NCBI GenBank assembly: GCA_031556255.1
Contig: JAVBTI010000149.1
Location: 1-9,832, forward strand
Reading direction: 5' to 3'
Length of the DNA stretch: 9,832 nt
From: JAIRQX01 sp031556255
GTDB taxonomy: Bacteria > Chrysiogenota > Deferribacteres > Deferribacterales > JAISNW01
The notes beneath the pieces are model-generated. The model saw only the letters and a program-made list of their open reading frames with translations. It ran no database searches and was not told the origin of the DNA. Every line of letters starts with the position of its first letter. Within the stretch, counting starts at the first letter, position 1. Both the position numbers and the translations under genes were made by a program. Shown piece by piece: positions 1 to 6,723 of this stretch.

Positions 1-1
1 C

Positions 2-892
2 GATGACCCGCGCGAGGGGTTTTTGCGTATTCCGGCGGTTGGCGAATCGCATCGGCTGCTGGCCGAGCGCGAACTCGCATTCGACGTGCCCGATGCCTGG
101 CCGAGATTTGCGTACGATATTGCGCCGACGGCTGACGCGCATCCCGAACTCACAAACGATTATGAAAATTTTATAAGCGGTTTTGTGGAATCTTTCAAAG
201 AGGGAAATTTCCATATATCATGGGGTAAAGGTGTTCTCGTTGGGGACGACCCCGCCAAAACCGAAGGCAATATGCCCGAAAGCCCCATCATAGAAATGAC
301 CCGGACTCTGATGAAAGCAAGCAAGGAGTCTATCTACCTGGCATCCGCATATTTTGTGCCGGGCAAAACGGCCAACCGGGAAATTATGGAAGCCAGCAAA
401 AACGGCCTTGAAATAAATATACTCACCAACTCCCTCTCCTCCACGGACGTTAAACTTGTGTACGCAGGCTGGATGAGGTACCGGGATGACCTTTTGAAAA
501 ACGGGGTCAATGTGTATGAGTTTCGTAATGAAGGATACAAGGTAGAAAACCACAAAAATTCCGGTGCGTCACTGCACAGTAAAGTCATGGTTTTTGACGA
601 TAATATAGCGTGGGTAGGCAGTTTCAATCTGGATCCGCGCTCCGCCGCCCTTGACAGCGAGGTTGTGGCTGCGTTTTACAGCGAGGAGTTCGCGGAAATA
701 CTGAAAAAACGCATCCAAAACGATATGTCATACGATAAATCATGGACATTGGCTATCGAAGACGGCGACACCGTCTGGAAAACGGAAAGGAACGGCAAGG
801 TGATTACAGTGGATCACAGCCCGGACAGCTCCTTATTGCTGCGTATGTTTATGTCCATAATGTCCGTGTTTGTGCCTGAATCTTTGCTCTAA
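2..892 (+). CDS. Phospholipase D / cardiolipin synthase-like protein, C-terminal part (5' truncated by window edge)
   Basis: The frame is open to the left edge, so the true start lies outside; the TTG at 23 is only an internal codon. The visible ~296 residues contain one complete HKD motif, HSKVMVFDDNIAWVGSFN (His codon at 575-577, then Lys, Asp and the Gly-Ser-x-Asn tail). Before it are a YFVPG strand and the segment LTNSLSSTDVKLVYAGW, typical of the second PLD domain in ClsC/YmdC-like enzymes. The first HKD domain should lie upstream. Known members of the family join or exchange phosphatidyl groups at the inner membrane to make cardiolipin, but other PLD-fold enzymes share these motifs, so the substrate is inferred. 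The first ~150 bases are visibly richer in G+C than the rest. No terminator follows the stop, and the next gene has its own promoter. Confidence 0.85.
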   Translation, partial: DDPREGFLRIPAVGESHRLLAERELAFDVPDAWPRFAYDIAPTADAHPELTNDYENFISGFVESFKEGNFHISWGKGVLVGDDPAKTEGNMPESPIIEMTRTLMKASKESIYLASAYFVPGKTANREIMEASKNGLEINILTNSLSSTDVKLVYAGWMRYRDDLLKNGVNVYEFRNEGYKVENHKNSGASLHSKVMVFDDNIAWVGSFNLDPRSAALDSEVVAAFYSEEFAEILKKRIQNDMSYDKSWTLAIEDGDTVWKTERNGKVITVDHSPDSSLLLRMFMSIMSVFVPESLL

Positions 893-965
893 GCTCACTG
901 TTCTGTTCTTCATGATGTAAATATACCAAAACTCATATTCCAAGTAATTGATATATTTATTCTCC

Positions 966-994
966 TTGACTTCATTTTTATATTAGTATATTTT
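966..994 (+). promoter_or_regulatory. Sigma-70-type promoter for the Xre/ImmA gene, implying a leaderless mRNA
   Basis: TTGACT at 966-971 matches the -35 consensus at five of six bases. Two overlapping -10 candidates follow: TATATT at 987-992 (15-base spacer, five of six) and TATTTT at 989-994 (17-base spacer, four of six). Either predicts transcription starting at about 999-1001, on or beside the ATG at 1000. No Shine-Dalgarno-like sequence lies upstream of that ATG, which fits. The surrounding region (901-999) is strongly AT-rich. A short near-palindrome, TTAT-GA-ATAA, spans 998-1007 over the start codon and could be an operator, but it is too short to call. Confidence 0.6.
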
Positions 995-999
995 TGCTT

Positions 1000-2052
1000 A
1001 TGAATAACTATAGAGAAATTTCCGAAAACATCAAAAGGTACAGGTATCAGAGCAGCCTGACGCAGGAGGAACTGGCGGAGCGATCCGGTCTTTCCCTGCC
1101 CACAATTAAAAATATTGAGTGCGGAAAACCCGGCATGAGAATGTCAACCATAGAAGCCATCGCGTCGGCGCTCAATGTGGATACGGCCGCCCTGTCCCGG
1201 CCGGCCCGCAGGCTGCACACCATCAGGTTCAGGGCTTGCAGGAATATGCGCTCCAAAGAAGGGGTGATCGCCCAGATTATTGATAAGCTGGATGTCTATA
1301 ACGACCTTGAACAGTTGACCGGTCATTATATGCTTCCTCTGTACAAACGGTCTGAAAGCGGCGGAAGCCCGGCAGAATGCGCTGCGGAGTGCAGAAAACT
1401 TTTAAACATGGACAATCTGTCGCCCGTGGCGGATGTAACACAGGCCATTTCCGACCTCGGGATTAAACTTCTGAGCGTGGGGATAAATTCGGAGAAGTTT
1501 TTCAGCCTTTCAGTGGGCGAGTCCGACGGCGGCCCCGCGATAATCGTGAACGACAACAAGCGTTTTGTATATGAGCAGATAGCCTTTTCCATCGCCCATG
1601 AGCTGGGGCACTTTTTTCTGCACCGCGGTACCGGCGGATATGTGGACGACACCGCCGTATGGGCGGAAGAGGACGAAGCGGACTTTTTTGCAAGCCATTT
1701 TCTTATGCCGGAGGCTGGTTTCCGCAAAGCCTGGAACGCATGCGCCGGTCTGCACTGGACCGACAAAGTCATCAAAGTCAAACATATCTTCGGCGTACAC
1801 TATAAAACCGTCCTGCACAGGCTTGGTGATTTCAAGAAGCTGAACGACCGTTTCAAAGAAGAGTACCGTGACGGCGAAGTGAAGGACCATCGGGATCCCG
1901 CGCCTCTTTCCAAAAGCCTTTTCGTGGAAAGCCGGCTGTACGGCCTTGCGCTGACTGCGGTGGCGGAAAAAAAGATCGGTATCAAAAAAAGCGCGGAGAT
2001 GCTGAAAATAGACGAAGACGGGATGAATAGGCTCGCCGCGTCAAATATATAA
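1000..2052 (+). CDS. Xre-family HTH regulator fused to an ImmA/IrrE-type zinc metallopeptidase
   Basis: A 350-residue protein. Residues 6-66 form an Xre/Cro-cI helix-turn-helix (LTQEELAERSGLSLPTIKNIE), so it should bind DNA. Residues ~140-260 form an ImmA/IrrE (DUF955, M78) peptidase: HELGH at 200-204 supplies two zinc-binding His and the catalytic Glu, and EEDEADFFASHFLMP from 223 supplies the likely third ligand, Glu226. All catalytic residues are present. Relatives such as ImmA (ICEBs1) and IrrE/PprI (Deinococcus) cleave repressors in response to stress; here sensor, peptidase and DNA-binding parts are on one chain. ATG 1000 is preferred to the in-frame TTG at 994 because it begins the HTH fold correctly and sits at the predicted transcription start. 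No repressor or toxin partner adjoins it, so its target is unknown; self-regulation is an inference. Confidence 0.9.
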   Translation: MNNYREISENIKRYRYQSSLTQEELAERSGLSLPTIKNIECGKPGMRMSTIEAIASALNVDTAALSRPARRLHTIRFRACRNMRSKEGVIAQIIDKLDVYNDLEQLTGHYMLPLYKRSESGGSPAECAAECRKLLNMDNLSPVADVTQAISDLGIKLLSVGINSEKFFSLSVGESDGGPAIIVNDNKRFVYEQIAFSIAHELGHFFLHRGTGGYVDDTAVWAEEDEADFFASHFLMPEAGFRKAWNACAGLHWTDKVIKVKHIFGVHYKTVLHRLGDFKKLNDRFKEEYRDGEVKDHRDPAPLSKSLFVESRLYGLALTAVAEKKIGIKKSAEMLKIDEDGMNRLAASNI

Positions 2053-2120
2053 AGCACGGCTAAATTGCACAAGGTTTGAAAAGCGCGTTTTTTCGTGAGA
2101 GTGAAGGTGCGTCCGCTTTT

Positions 2121-2153
2121 GTCATTGCGGGCTTGACCCGCAATTCAGAATGA
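2121..2153. repeat. Palindromic intergenic repeat, copy 1
   Basis: ATTGCGGG at 2124-2131 pairs perfectly with CCCGCAAT at 2137-2144 around a five-base loop. TCATT (2122-2126) is mirrored again by AATGA at 2149-2153. The same core, GTCATTGCGG ... CCGCAAT ... ATGA, recurs at 9439-9473, so this is a repeated element rather than a gene-specific hairpin. No T-run follows, so it is not a classical terminator. Confidence 0.7.
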
Positions 2154-2191
2154 AGATATCAAAGCGCCTGCGGCACACCCTGTTCCATCTG

Positions 2192-2254
2192 GATTCCGGC
2201 TCCCCGGATCGGTGTCCGGGGCATGTTTAGCCCGGGGCAAGCCTGGCCGGAATC
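2192..2254. repeat. Long imperfect palindrome with nested hairpin
   Basis: GATTCCGGC at 2192-2200 is exactly reverse-complemented by GCCGGAATC at 2246-2254. Inside, CCCCGGA (2202-2208) pairs with TCCGGGG (2215-2221) over a six-base loop. The form is that of a dispersed intergenic palindromic element. It lies 38 bases from copy 1 of the GTCATTGCGG repeat, and the two may be parts of one composite unit. Only one copy is visible in this window. Confidence 0.6.
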
Positions 2255-2298
2255 ACGTAAACGGAAAAACGGCCTTTTGGACGCCATGAAACTTCCAC

Positions 2299-2392
2299 CT
2301 GGAAAGGCTGAAGGGGTATTCCAGCCGGCAGTGGTCTTGCCGGCCGAATGGTGCCGCCCATGAATGGGGGCAACTGTGCCATGGATGGCATA
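2299..2392 (+). promoter_or_regulatory. Hairpin-rich leader of the uptake operon, candidate cis-regulatory RNA
   Basis: Four stem-loops follow each other: CTGGAA (2299-2304)/TTCCAG (2319-2324); GCCGGCA (2324-2330)/TGCCGGC (2338-2344) with a seven-base loop; TGCC-G-CCCA (2352-2360)/TGGGGGCA (2365-2372) with one bulged G and a TGAA loop; and TGCCA (2377-2381)/TGGCA (2386-2390) with a TGGA loop. The last ends 38 bases before the ATG at 2429. Such density before a metal or cofactor uptake operon suggests an RNA control element. It lacks a recognisable cobalamin B12 box, and I cannot assign it to a known riboswitch class. It could instead be another repeat unit. Confidence 0.35.
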
Positions 2393-2428
2393 CGGACAGG
2401 GTGTGAACTTAATAGATAAGGGGCTGCT

Positions 2429-2947
2429 ATGTTTATCGTTGTGACAGGGTCAAAAGGTGCGGGGAAGAGCAGTTCGCTGGCCAAAGTGTCAGAGATGATA
2501 AGAACTTGCAATAAAAGCGTGGGCGGCGTTATCAGCCCGCGCATATGGAAGGATGGTGAACGTACGGGCTACGGCCTCATAACCGCGGCGGACGGCGTAA
2601 AACGCATGCTGGCGACGGAAGTCGAGGGCGTTTTGCAGGACACTTTCAAATATTGTACTTTTTTCTTCAGCAACGATGTGGTTGACGCGGGAAACAACGC
2701 TATCCGGGACGGGCTGGGCGCCGACGTGCTGATCGTGGATGAAATAGGTAATATGGAGATCGCCGGCGGCGGCTGGGGCAGGAGCATGCCCCTGGTTGCC
2801 GGACATAAACGCCATGTAATCCTCTGCGTCAGGGAAGATGTGGTGGACAAACTCCGCGGGCAGTGGGGTATCATCGCGGATAAAATAATACGGGTCACGC
2901 CGGGGGAAGATATTGCCGGCGAGATATTGCTAGCCATAGGTTTATAG
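2429..2947 (+). CDS. THEP1-type nucleoside-triphosphatase (P-loop NTPase)
   Basis: A 172-residue cytoplasmic protein. The Walker A loop is GSKGAGKS at residues 7-14, the Walker B strand is LIVDEIGNMEI at 101-111, and the THEP1-like substrate segment VGGVISPRIWKDGERTGYGL lies at 31-50. Length and order match THEP1/DUF265 proteins, which hydrolyse nucleoside triphosphates or phosphorylate nucleotides in vitro; their physiological role is poorly known. A Shine-Dalgarno AAGGGG (2418-2423) sits five bases before the ATG. It is the first gene of the operon, and the next starts nine bases after its stop, so co-expression with the transporter is expected. Why a metal or cofactor importer needs this enzyme is open. 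Processing of an imported cofactor or regulation of uptake are only inferences. Confidence 0.85.
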   Translation: MFIVVTGSKGAGKSSSLAKVSEMIRTCNKSVGGVISPRIWKDGERTGYGLITAADGVKRMLATEVEGVLQDTFKYCTFFFSNDVVDAGNNAIRDGLGADVLIVDEIGNMEIAGGGWGRSMPLVAGHKRHVILCVREDVVDKLRGQWGIIADKIIRVTPGEDIAGEILLAIGL

Positions 2948-2955
2948 AGGAACGC

Positions 2956-3951
2956 ATGGTATTCAGAAGATTTATAGCGGCGGTTATATGTTTTGCGGCT
3001 GGTCTTGCTGCGCAAAGCCATGCCGCCGGTGCGCCGGACAATGCTTCGGACAAAATGTGGGGGGCCTCCGTGTCTGCCGCGTTTATGATATATATTGTCA
3101 ATCCGGACCGGCTTGCGGGCTGGCCTTCGCCGCTGTATGAATATGAATCGAACTTTATCCCCGATAAATACAAAAAACTCCCCGTGCTGGGCAGTTGGCA
3201 TGGAGGGGGCGGGCTGCCGGACAAGGAGCTGCTGGTCAAATATAAGATGAAGAAAGCGCTGGTGCTGACAATGTCCGGACAGGTGCCCGACGACATGTCT
3301 GCGCAGATAAAAAAGCTGGGCATGGAAATAACCGTCCTTGACGGTGCTTTCCTTGAGGGCTATATCCCCGCGTTCCGGGCGCTGGGCAAAGAGCTCGGGG
3401 TGCCGGAACGGGGCGAAGAGCTGGCGCGGTATTCCGAAGAGGCCGTGATAAAAGTGAAGGCAATGTCGGCGGATATTCCCGAAAATAAAAAACCGAAAGT
3501 GTTTGTGGCGGAAGGAAATGACGGCCTCTCGTCAAGCTGCGTCTATGAGATCCTTGAAATGGCGGGAGGGGTAAACGCCCATAAATGTGTGCCCGAGGCG
3601 AATTCGGCCCGGGTGCAGCTTTCATTCGAGCGGATAGTCATGTCCGACCCGGATGTGATACTGATCCAGAACCCGTTTTACGCACCCAAATTCAAGGACG
3701 ACCCCAAATGGAAGCGTCTGAGGGCATATAAAGAAGGGAAGGTCTATGTAGTGCCGTACGGGCCCTTTGGCTGGATGGACAAACCCGCTCCGGTTAAATT
3801 TATGGCCGCGCAGTGGCTGGCATGTAAACTTTATCCCGATAAATGCACTATTGATCTAGAGGCGGAAACTAAAAAGTTTTACAGGCTTTTCATGCATATA
3901 GATCTGGCCGGCGGTCAGCTTGATACGATCCTTTACAGGTATGGCAAATGA
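2956..3951 (+). CDS. Periplasmic metal/metallophore-binding protein, paralog 1 (PF01497 type)
   Basis: A 331-residue helical-backbone (class III) binding protein, related to the binding subunits FecB, BtuF, MolA and Helicobacter CeuE/NiuD. A Sec signal peptide (residues 1-23, ending S-H-A) gives a soluble periplasmic form; no proper lipobox is seen. Family landmarks are LPVLGSWHGGGGLPDKELL (75-93), SDPDVILIQNP (230-240) and YGPFGWMDKP (268-277), followed by a C-terminal helix ending FYRLFMHIDL. Apart from C12 in the signal peptide, its only cysteines are C195, C211, C290 and C297, all matched in the following paralog. Shine-Dalgarno AGAGG (2946-2950) lies five bases before the ATG. It should deliver substrate to the downstream permease. 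Sequence alone does not decide between siderophore-Fe, Ni/Co, Mo/W or corrinoid. Confidence 0.88.
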   Translation: MVFRRFIAAVICFAAGLAAQSHAAGAPDNASDKMWGASVSAAFMIYIVNPDRLAGWPSPLYEYESNFIPDKYKKLPVLGSWHGGGGLPDKELLVKYKMKKALVLTMSGQVPDDMSAQIKKLGMEITVLDGAFLEGYIPAFRALGKELGVPERGEELARYSEEAVIKVKAMSADIPENKKPKVFVAEGNDGLSSSCVYEILEMAGGVNAHKCVPEANSARVQLSFERIVMSDPDVILIQNPFYAPKFKDDPKWKRLRAYKEGKVYVVPYGPFGWMDKPAPVKFMAAQWLACKLYPDKCTIDLEAETKKFYRLFMHIDLAGGQLDTILYRYGK

Positions 3952-4934
3952 GAACGCTTATAATAGCATTGGCGATATTGACTGCTTTTAACGCCTTCGC
4001 TGCGGGTCAAAACGGCAATCCGCCCGCTGAAAAGTATTTTGGTGCGACCTTTCCCGCCACCTTCATACTTTATATAATGGATCCGGATCTCATTATCGGC
4101 TGGAACGGTATCCTGCGCGGCTCGGAGAAAAAATACATCCCTGAAAAATATCAGAAACTCCCCATAGTGGGCGGCTGGTACGGCAACGGGATTATCCCCG
4201 ACAAGGAAGTGCTTATAAAAGCGGGGATAAAAAAAGCCCTGGTGCTTACCACCGGTTCGGAAAGGGACGCCGTGGCCGTCAATACCCTGAAAGAGCTGAA
4301 AATCGAAACTATTCAGCTTAACGGGGTTACTATGCAGGACTACATTGATATTTTCAAAACCCTCGGTAAAGAGCCGGATATGAAGGAGCGGGGTGATGAG
4401 CTGGCGGCATACGCTGAACAGTCGCTTAAAACCGTTTCCGGAATGATGAAAGGTTATCCGGAAAACAAGCGCCTGAAAGTTTATTTTGCCCAGGGGGCGC
4501 GCGGCCTTGAAACGTTCTGCCACGGAACCTACAGGGAAGAGGCGATAGCCCTCGCCGGGGGCGGGACTGTGCATAAATGCGCGGAAAGGACGCAGGATAT
4601 AGTCACAATCTCTTTCGAGCAGCTTATGCGCTACGATCCGGACGTTATACTGATACAGGAGCCGGCGTTCGCCGTCAAATATAAGGGCGATCCCAAATGG
4701 AAGCGTTTGCGGGCGGTGAAAGAGGGCAGAATATTCCAGGTGCCTTACGAGCCTTTCAGCTGGCTGGACAGGCCGCCGTCATATATGCGTTTTATAGGCG
4801 TGCCGTGGCTTGTGTGTAAGATGCAGCCGGACAGATGCGCCATCGATATGGATAACGAGACAAGAAGTTTTATGAAGCTGTTTTTCCGCGAGGATCTGAC
4901 GGAGGGGCAGTTGAAGGAAGTGTTGCTGAAATGA
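3948..4934 (+). CDS. Periplasmic metal/metallophore-binding protein, paralog 2 (PF01497 type)
   Basis: A 328-residue paralog of the preceding gene, alignable along its whole length, so the pair is a tandem duplication that has since diverged. The signal peptide is residues 1-18 (MRTLIIALAILTAFNAFA). Matching landmarks are LPIVGGWYGNGIIPDKEVL (71-89), YDPDVILIQEP (229-239) and YEPFSWLDRPP (267-277). The motif P-F-S-W-x-D-R-P-P resembles MolA/CeuE-type binding proteins more than classical siderophore binders. Cysteines are C191, C211, C290 and C297, the last three at identical numbering to paralog 1. Its ATG overlaps the previous stop in ATGA (3948-3951), so translation is probably coupled. Two binding proteins on one permease usually widen the substrate range or bind different chelates; that is inference here. 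Confidence 0.88.
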   Translation: MRTLIIALAILTAFNAFAAGQNGNPPAEKYFGATFPATFILYIMDPDLIIGWNGILRGSEKKYIPEKYQKLPIVGGWYGNGIIPDKEVLIKAGIKKALVLTTGSERDAVAVNTLKELKIETIQLNGVTMQDYIDIFKTLGKEPDMKERGDELAAYAEQSLKTVSGMMKGYPENKRLKVYFAQGARGLETFCHGTYREEAIALAGGGTVHKCAERTQDIVTISFEQLMRYDPDVILIQEPAFAVKYKGDPKWKRLRAVKEGRIFQVPYEPFSWLDRPPSYMRFIGVPWLVCKMQPDRCAIDMDNETRSFMKLFFREDLTEGQLKEVLLK

Positions 4935-5944
4935 GAACAGTAAGGGAACGCCCGCTGATTTTACTGACAGCCCTTCTGGTTGGAGTTCTGCTGGTTTCGC
5001 TGACGGTTGGGCGATACCCGATGTCGCTGCCCGAAATATTTTCTGCTTTGAAAGCAAGCGTAACCGGAGTTGAATTGACTGACAGGCAGGATGAGATACT
5101 GTTCCTGCTTAAAGATATAAGGCTGCCCCGGATTTTGGCGTCCGTTCTGGTGGGCGCGGCGCTGGCCTCCTCCGGCGCCGTCTACCAGGCGATGTTTATA
5201 AACCCCATAGTGTCGCCGTCTATCTTGGGTGTACTTGCGGGTGCGTCGTTCGGGGCAACACTGGGTATAGTCGTTGTGCAGTCATGGGTGGCCACACAGG
5301 CGCTGGCCTTTGTGTTTGCCTGCGTGGCGGTGGGAGTGGCGGTACTTCTGTCCTCGATGTTTTCACGATCGTCGATCCTCGTGTTGGTGTTGGGCGGCGT
5401 AGTAAGCACGGCCTTTTTCCGGGCGCTCTCCATGCTGATGGAGTATATGGCCGACCCCACAAGTCAACTGCCGGAGATTGTGTACTGGATCATGGGTTCG
5501 TTCGCCCATGTGAATAATGATACTCTTATCAAGGTAGGGATACTGCTTTTTATAGGGATTATCGTTCTGTGCACCCGCGGAAAGATGATGAACGTTATGA
5601 GCCTGGGGGATGAAGAGGCCCAGTCGCTCGGTATTTCCGTTAAAAAGGTGCGGCTGTTTATGATAGTGCTGGCCACTTTTGTGAGCGCGGCCACAGTCAC
5701 TATAGCGGGCACCATCGAGTGGGTGGGTCTCGTCATCCCCCATGTAATCAGGTTTATGATAGGACCGGACAACCGCTACCTGCTGCCCGCCGCGGCATTG
5801 GGCGGCGGAGTGTACATGCTTTTCACCGACACGCTGGTGAGGACTGTTTTCAGCGCCGAGGTGCCCATAGGGGTAGCGACCTCATTGATGCTGCTGCCGC
5901 TGTTCGCGTTTTCCCTTTATAAACACAGTGGGGTATGGAGATGA
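4931..5944 (+). CDS. FecCD-family ABC transporter permease
   Basis: A 337-residue polytopic inner-membrane protein, normal for the FecCD/BtuC family, which forms a homodimer with about ten helices per chain. Visible signatures are the N-terminal helix LILLTALLVGVLLVSLTVG, the segment IRLPRILASVLVGAALASSG leading to NPIVSPSILGVLAGASFGA, the cytoplasmic coupling region LGDEEAQSLGISVKKVRL, and the C-terminal GTIEWVGLVIPHVIRFMIG. The closing VPIGVATSLMLLPLF corresponds to the family's usual E-x-P-x-G-x-x-T end. The ATG overlaps the previous stop in ATGA (4931-4934). It would carry substrate from either upstream binding protein across the inner membrane, using the next gene's ATPase. It is the operon's only permease, which fits homodimer assembly. 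Confidence 0.93.
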   Translation: MRTVRERPLILLTALLVGVLLVSLTVGRYPMSLPEIFSALKASVTGVELTDRQDEILFLLKDIRLPRILASVLVGAALASSGAVYQAMFINPIVSPSILGVLAGASFGATLGIVVVQSWVATQALAFVFACVAVGVAVLLSSMFSRSSILVLVLGGVVSTAFFRALSMLMEYMADPTSQLPEIVYWIMGSFAHVNNDTLIKVGILLFIGIIVLCTRGKMMNVMSLGDEEAQSLGISVKKVRLFMIVLATFVSAATVTIAGTIEWVGLVIPHVIRFMIGPDNRYLLPAAALGGGVYMLFTDTLVRTVFSAEVPIGVATSLMLLPLFAFSLYKHSGVWR

Positions 5945-6708
5945 TAGAGGTAAGCAGCCTGTCGTTCGGATATTCGAAAGACCGCCTGGTTTTGGACGAT
6001 GTATCGTTCCGGGCCGACAGGGGCGAAATAATAAATATTCTTGGCCCCAATGGCTGCGGGAAAAGCACCCTGATAAAGATTATCCTGGGCTTCCTGCACG
6101 CAAAACGCGGAATGGTGAAGATCGAAGGGAAGGATGTGGTGGATATAAAGCGCCACGAGATGGCCGGGCTTCTGTCCTACGTTCCCCAGCTCCACTCGGG
6201 CGTGTTTTCATACCCGGTGCTGGATGTGGTGCTTATGGGGCGCTATACCGCAAGCCCCTGGCACGGGTATAAGGATAAAGATTACGAGGTGGCGTACAAT
6301 GCCCTTGACCGGGTGCGCCTCAGGAAGTACGCGGACAGGTCCTACCTGCATCTGTCCGGCGGGGAACGGCAGCTTGTGCTTATCGCGCGGGCGCTGGCGC
6401 AGAACGCAAGTTATTTTATTATGGACGAACCCGTCACCGGGCTGGATTATGGAAACCAGTTCCTGCTTTTACAGGTGATAAAGGATCTGTCGGAGGAGGG
6501 GCTGTCGTTTCTGCTCACCACTCACCATCCGGAGCACGCGGTGTTTCTGGGAGGCCGGGCGTTGCTGATAAAAGAGGGGAGGATAGTCGGGGACGGCGAA
6601 CCGTACAAGGTTATTACCACCAACTGCATCTGCAATCTTTATAATATGCCTAGGGAGTTTGTGGAGAAGTTCAGTGACATGCATTACGCGCGGAGAGCGC
6701 ACGCATAG
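5941..6708 (+). CDS. FecE-type ABC transporter ATP-binding protein
   Basis: The ATPase of the importer, with all catalytic motifs intact (numbering from ATG 5941): Walker A GPNGCGKST at 35-43, the family-typical MGRY at 99-102, signature LSGGERQ at 138-144, Walker B FIMDEP at 159-164 and the switch His of TTHH near 195. I chose ATG 5941 (255 residues) over ATG 5935 because GGGG at 5930-5933 gives a seven-base spacing to 5941 but one base to 5935, and because 5941-5944 repeats the ATGA stop/start overlap of the two previous junctions. The C-terminal tail contains a Cys-x-Cys (TNCICNLYNM) where relatives usually have a simple N-L-Y-G-type segment; its meaning is unknown. Confidence 0.93.
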   Translation: MIEVSSLSFGYSKDRLVLDDVSFRADRGEIINILGPNGCGKSTLIKIILGFLHAKRGMVKIEGKDVVDIKRHEMAGLLSYVPQLHSGVFSYPVLDVVLMGRYTASPWHGYKDKDYEVAYNALDRVRLRKYADRSYLHLSGGERQLVLIARALAQNASYFIMDEPVTGLDYGNQFLLLQVIKDLSEEGLSFLLTTHHPEHAVFLGGRALLIKEGRIVGDGEPYKVITTNCICNLYNMPREFVEKFSDMHYARRAHA

Positions 6709-6723
6709 GATCAGGGAGTATTT

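Larger units (their letters stand above)
2053..2428. other. Non-coding stretch between the regulator and the uptake operon
   Basis: I see no credible gene in these 376 bases. They hold two palindromic repeat units (2121-2153 and 2192-2254) and then a series of hairpins leading to the first operon gene. No clear Rho-independent terminator follows the regulator's stop at 2052. No convincing Fur-type box or strong promoter is visible, although the operon must start here or read through from the left. Confidence 0.7.

Noticed and set aside
2062..2100. AAAAGCGCG followed by TTTTTT as a terminator after the regulator gene
   Set aside because: The arms do not form a stable GC stem before the T-run, so it lacks the shape of an intrinsic terminator.
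2133..2162. TTGACC (2133-2138) with TATCAA (2157-2162) as a possible operon promoter
   Set aside because: The -35 lies inside the repeat hairpin, the spacing is 18 bases and the -10 matches at only four of six. A coincidence within the repeat is as likely.
2350..2392. Cobalamin riboswitch, suggested by GGTGC and GCAACTGT
   Set aside because: The conserved GCCACTG core and the 3' B12 box are absent, and too little sequence remains before the start codon.
2227..2544. Reverse-strand open frame of about 105 codons across the operon leader and the NTPase start
   Set aside because: It overlaps the NTPase start and the palindromic repeats, has no recognisable domain, and owes its openness to GC-rich hairpins.
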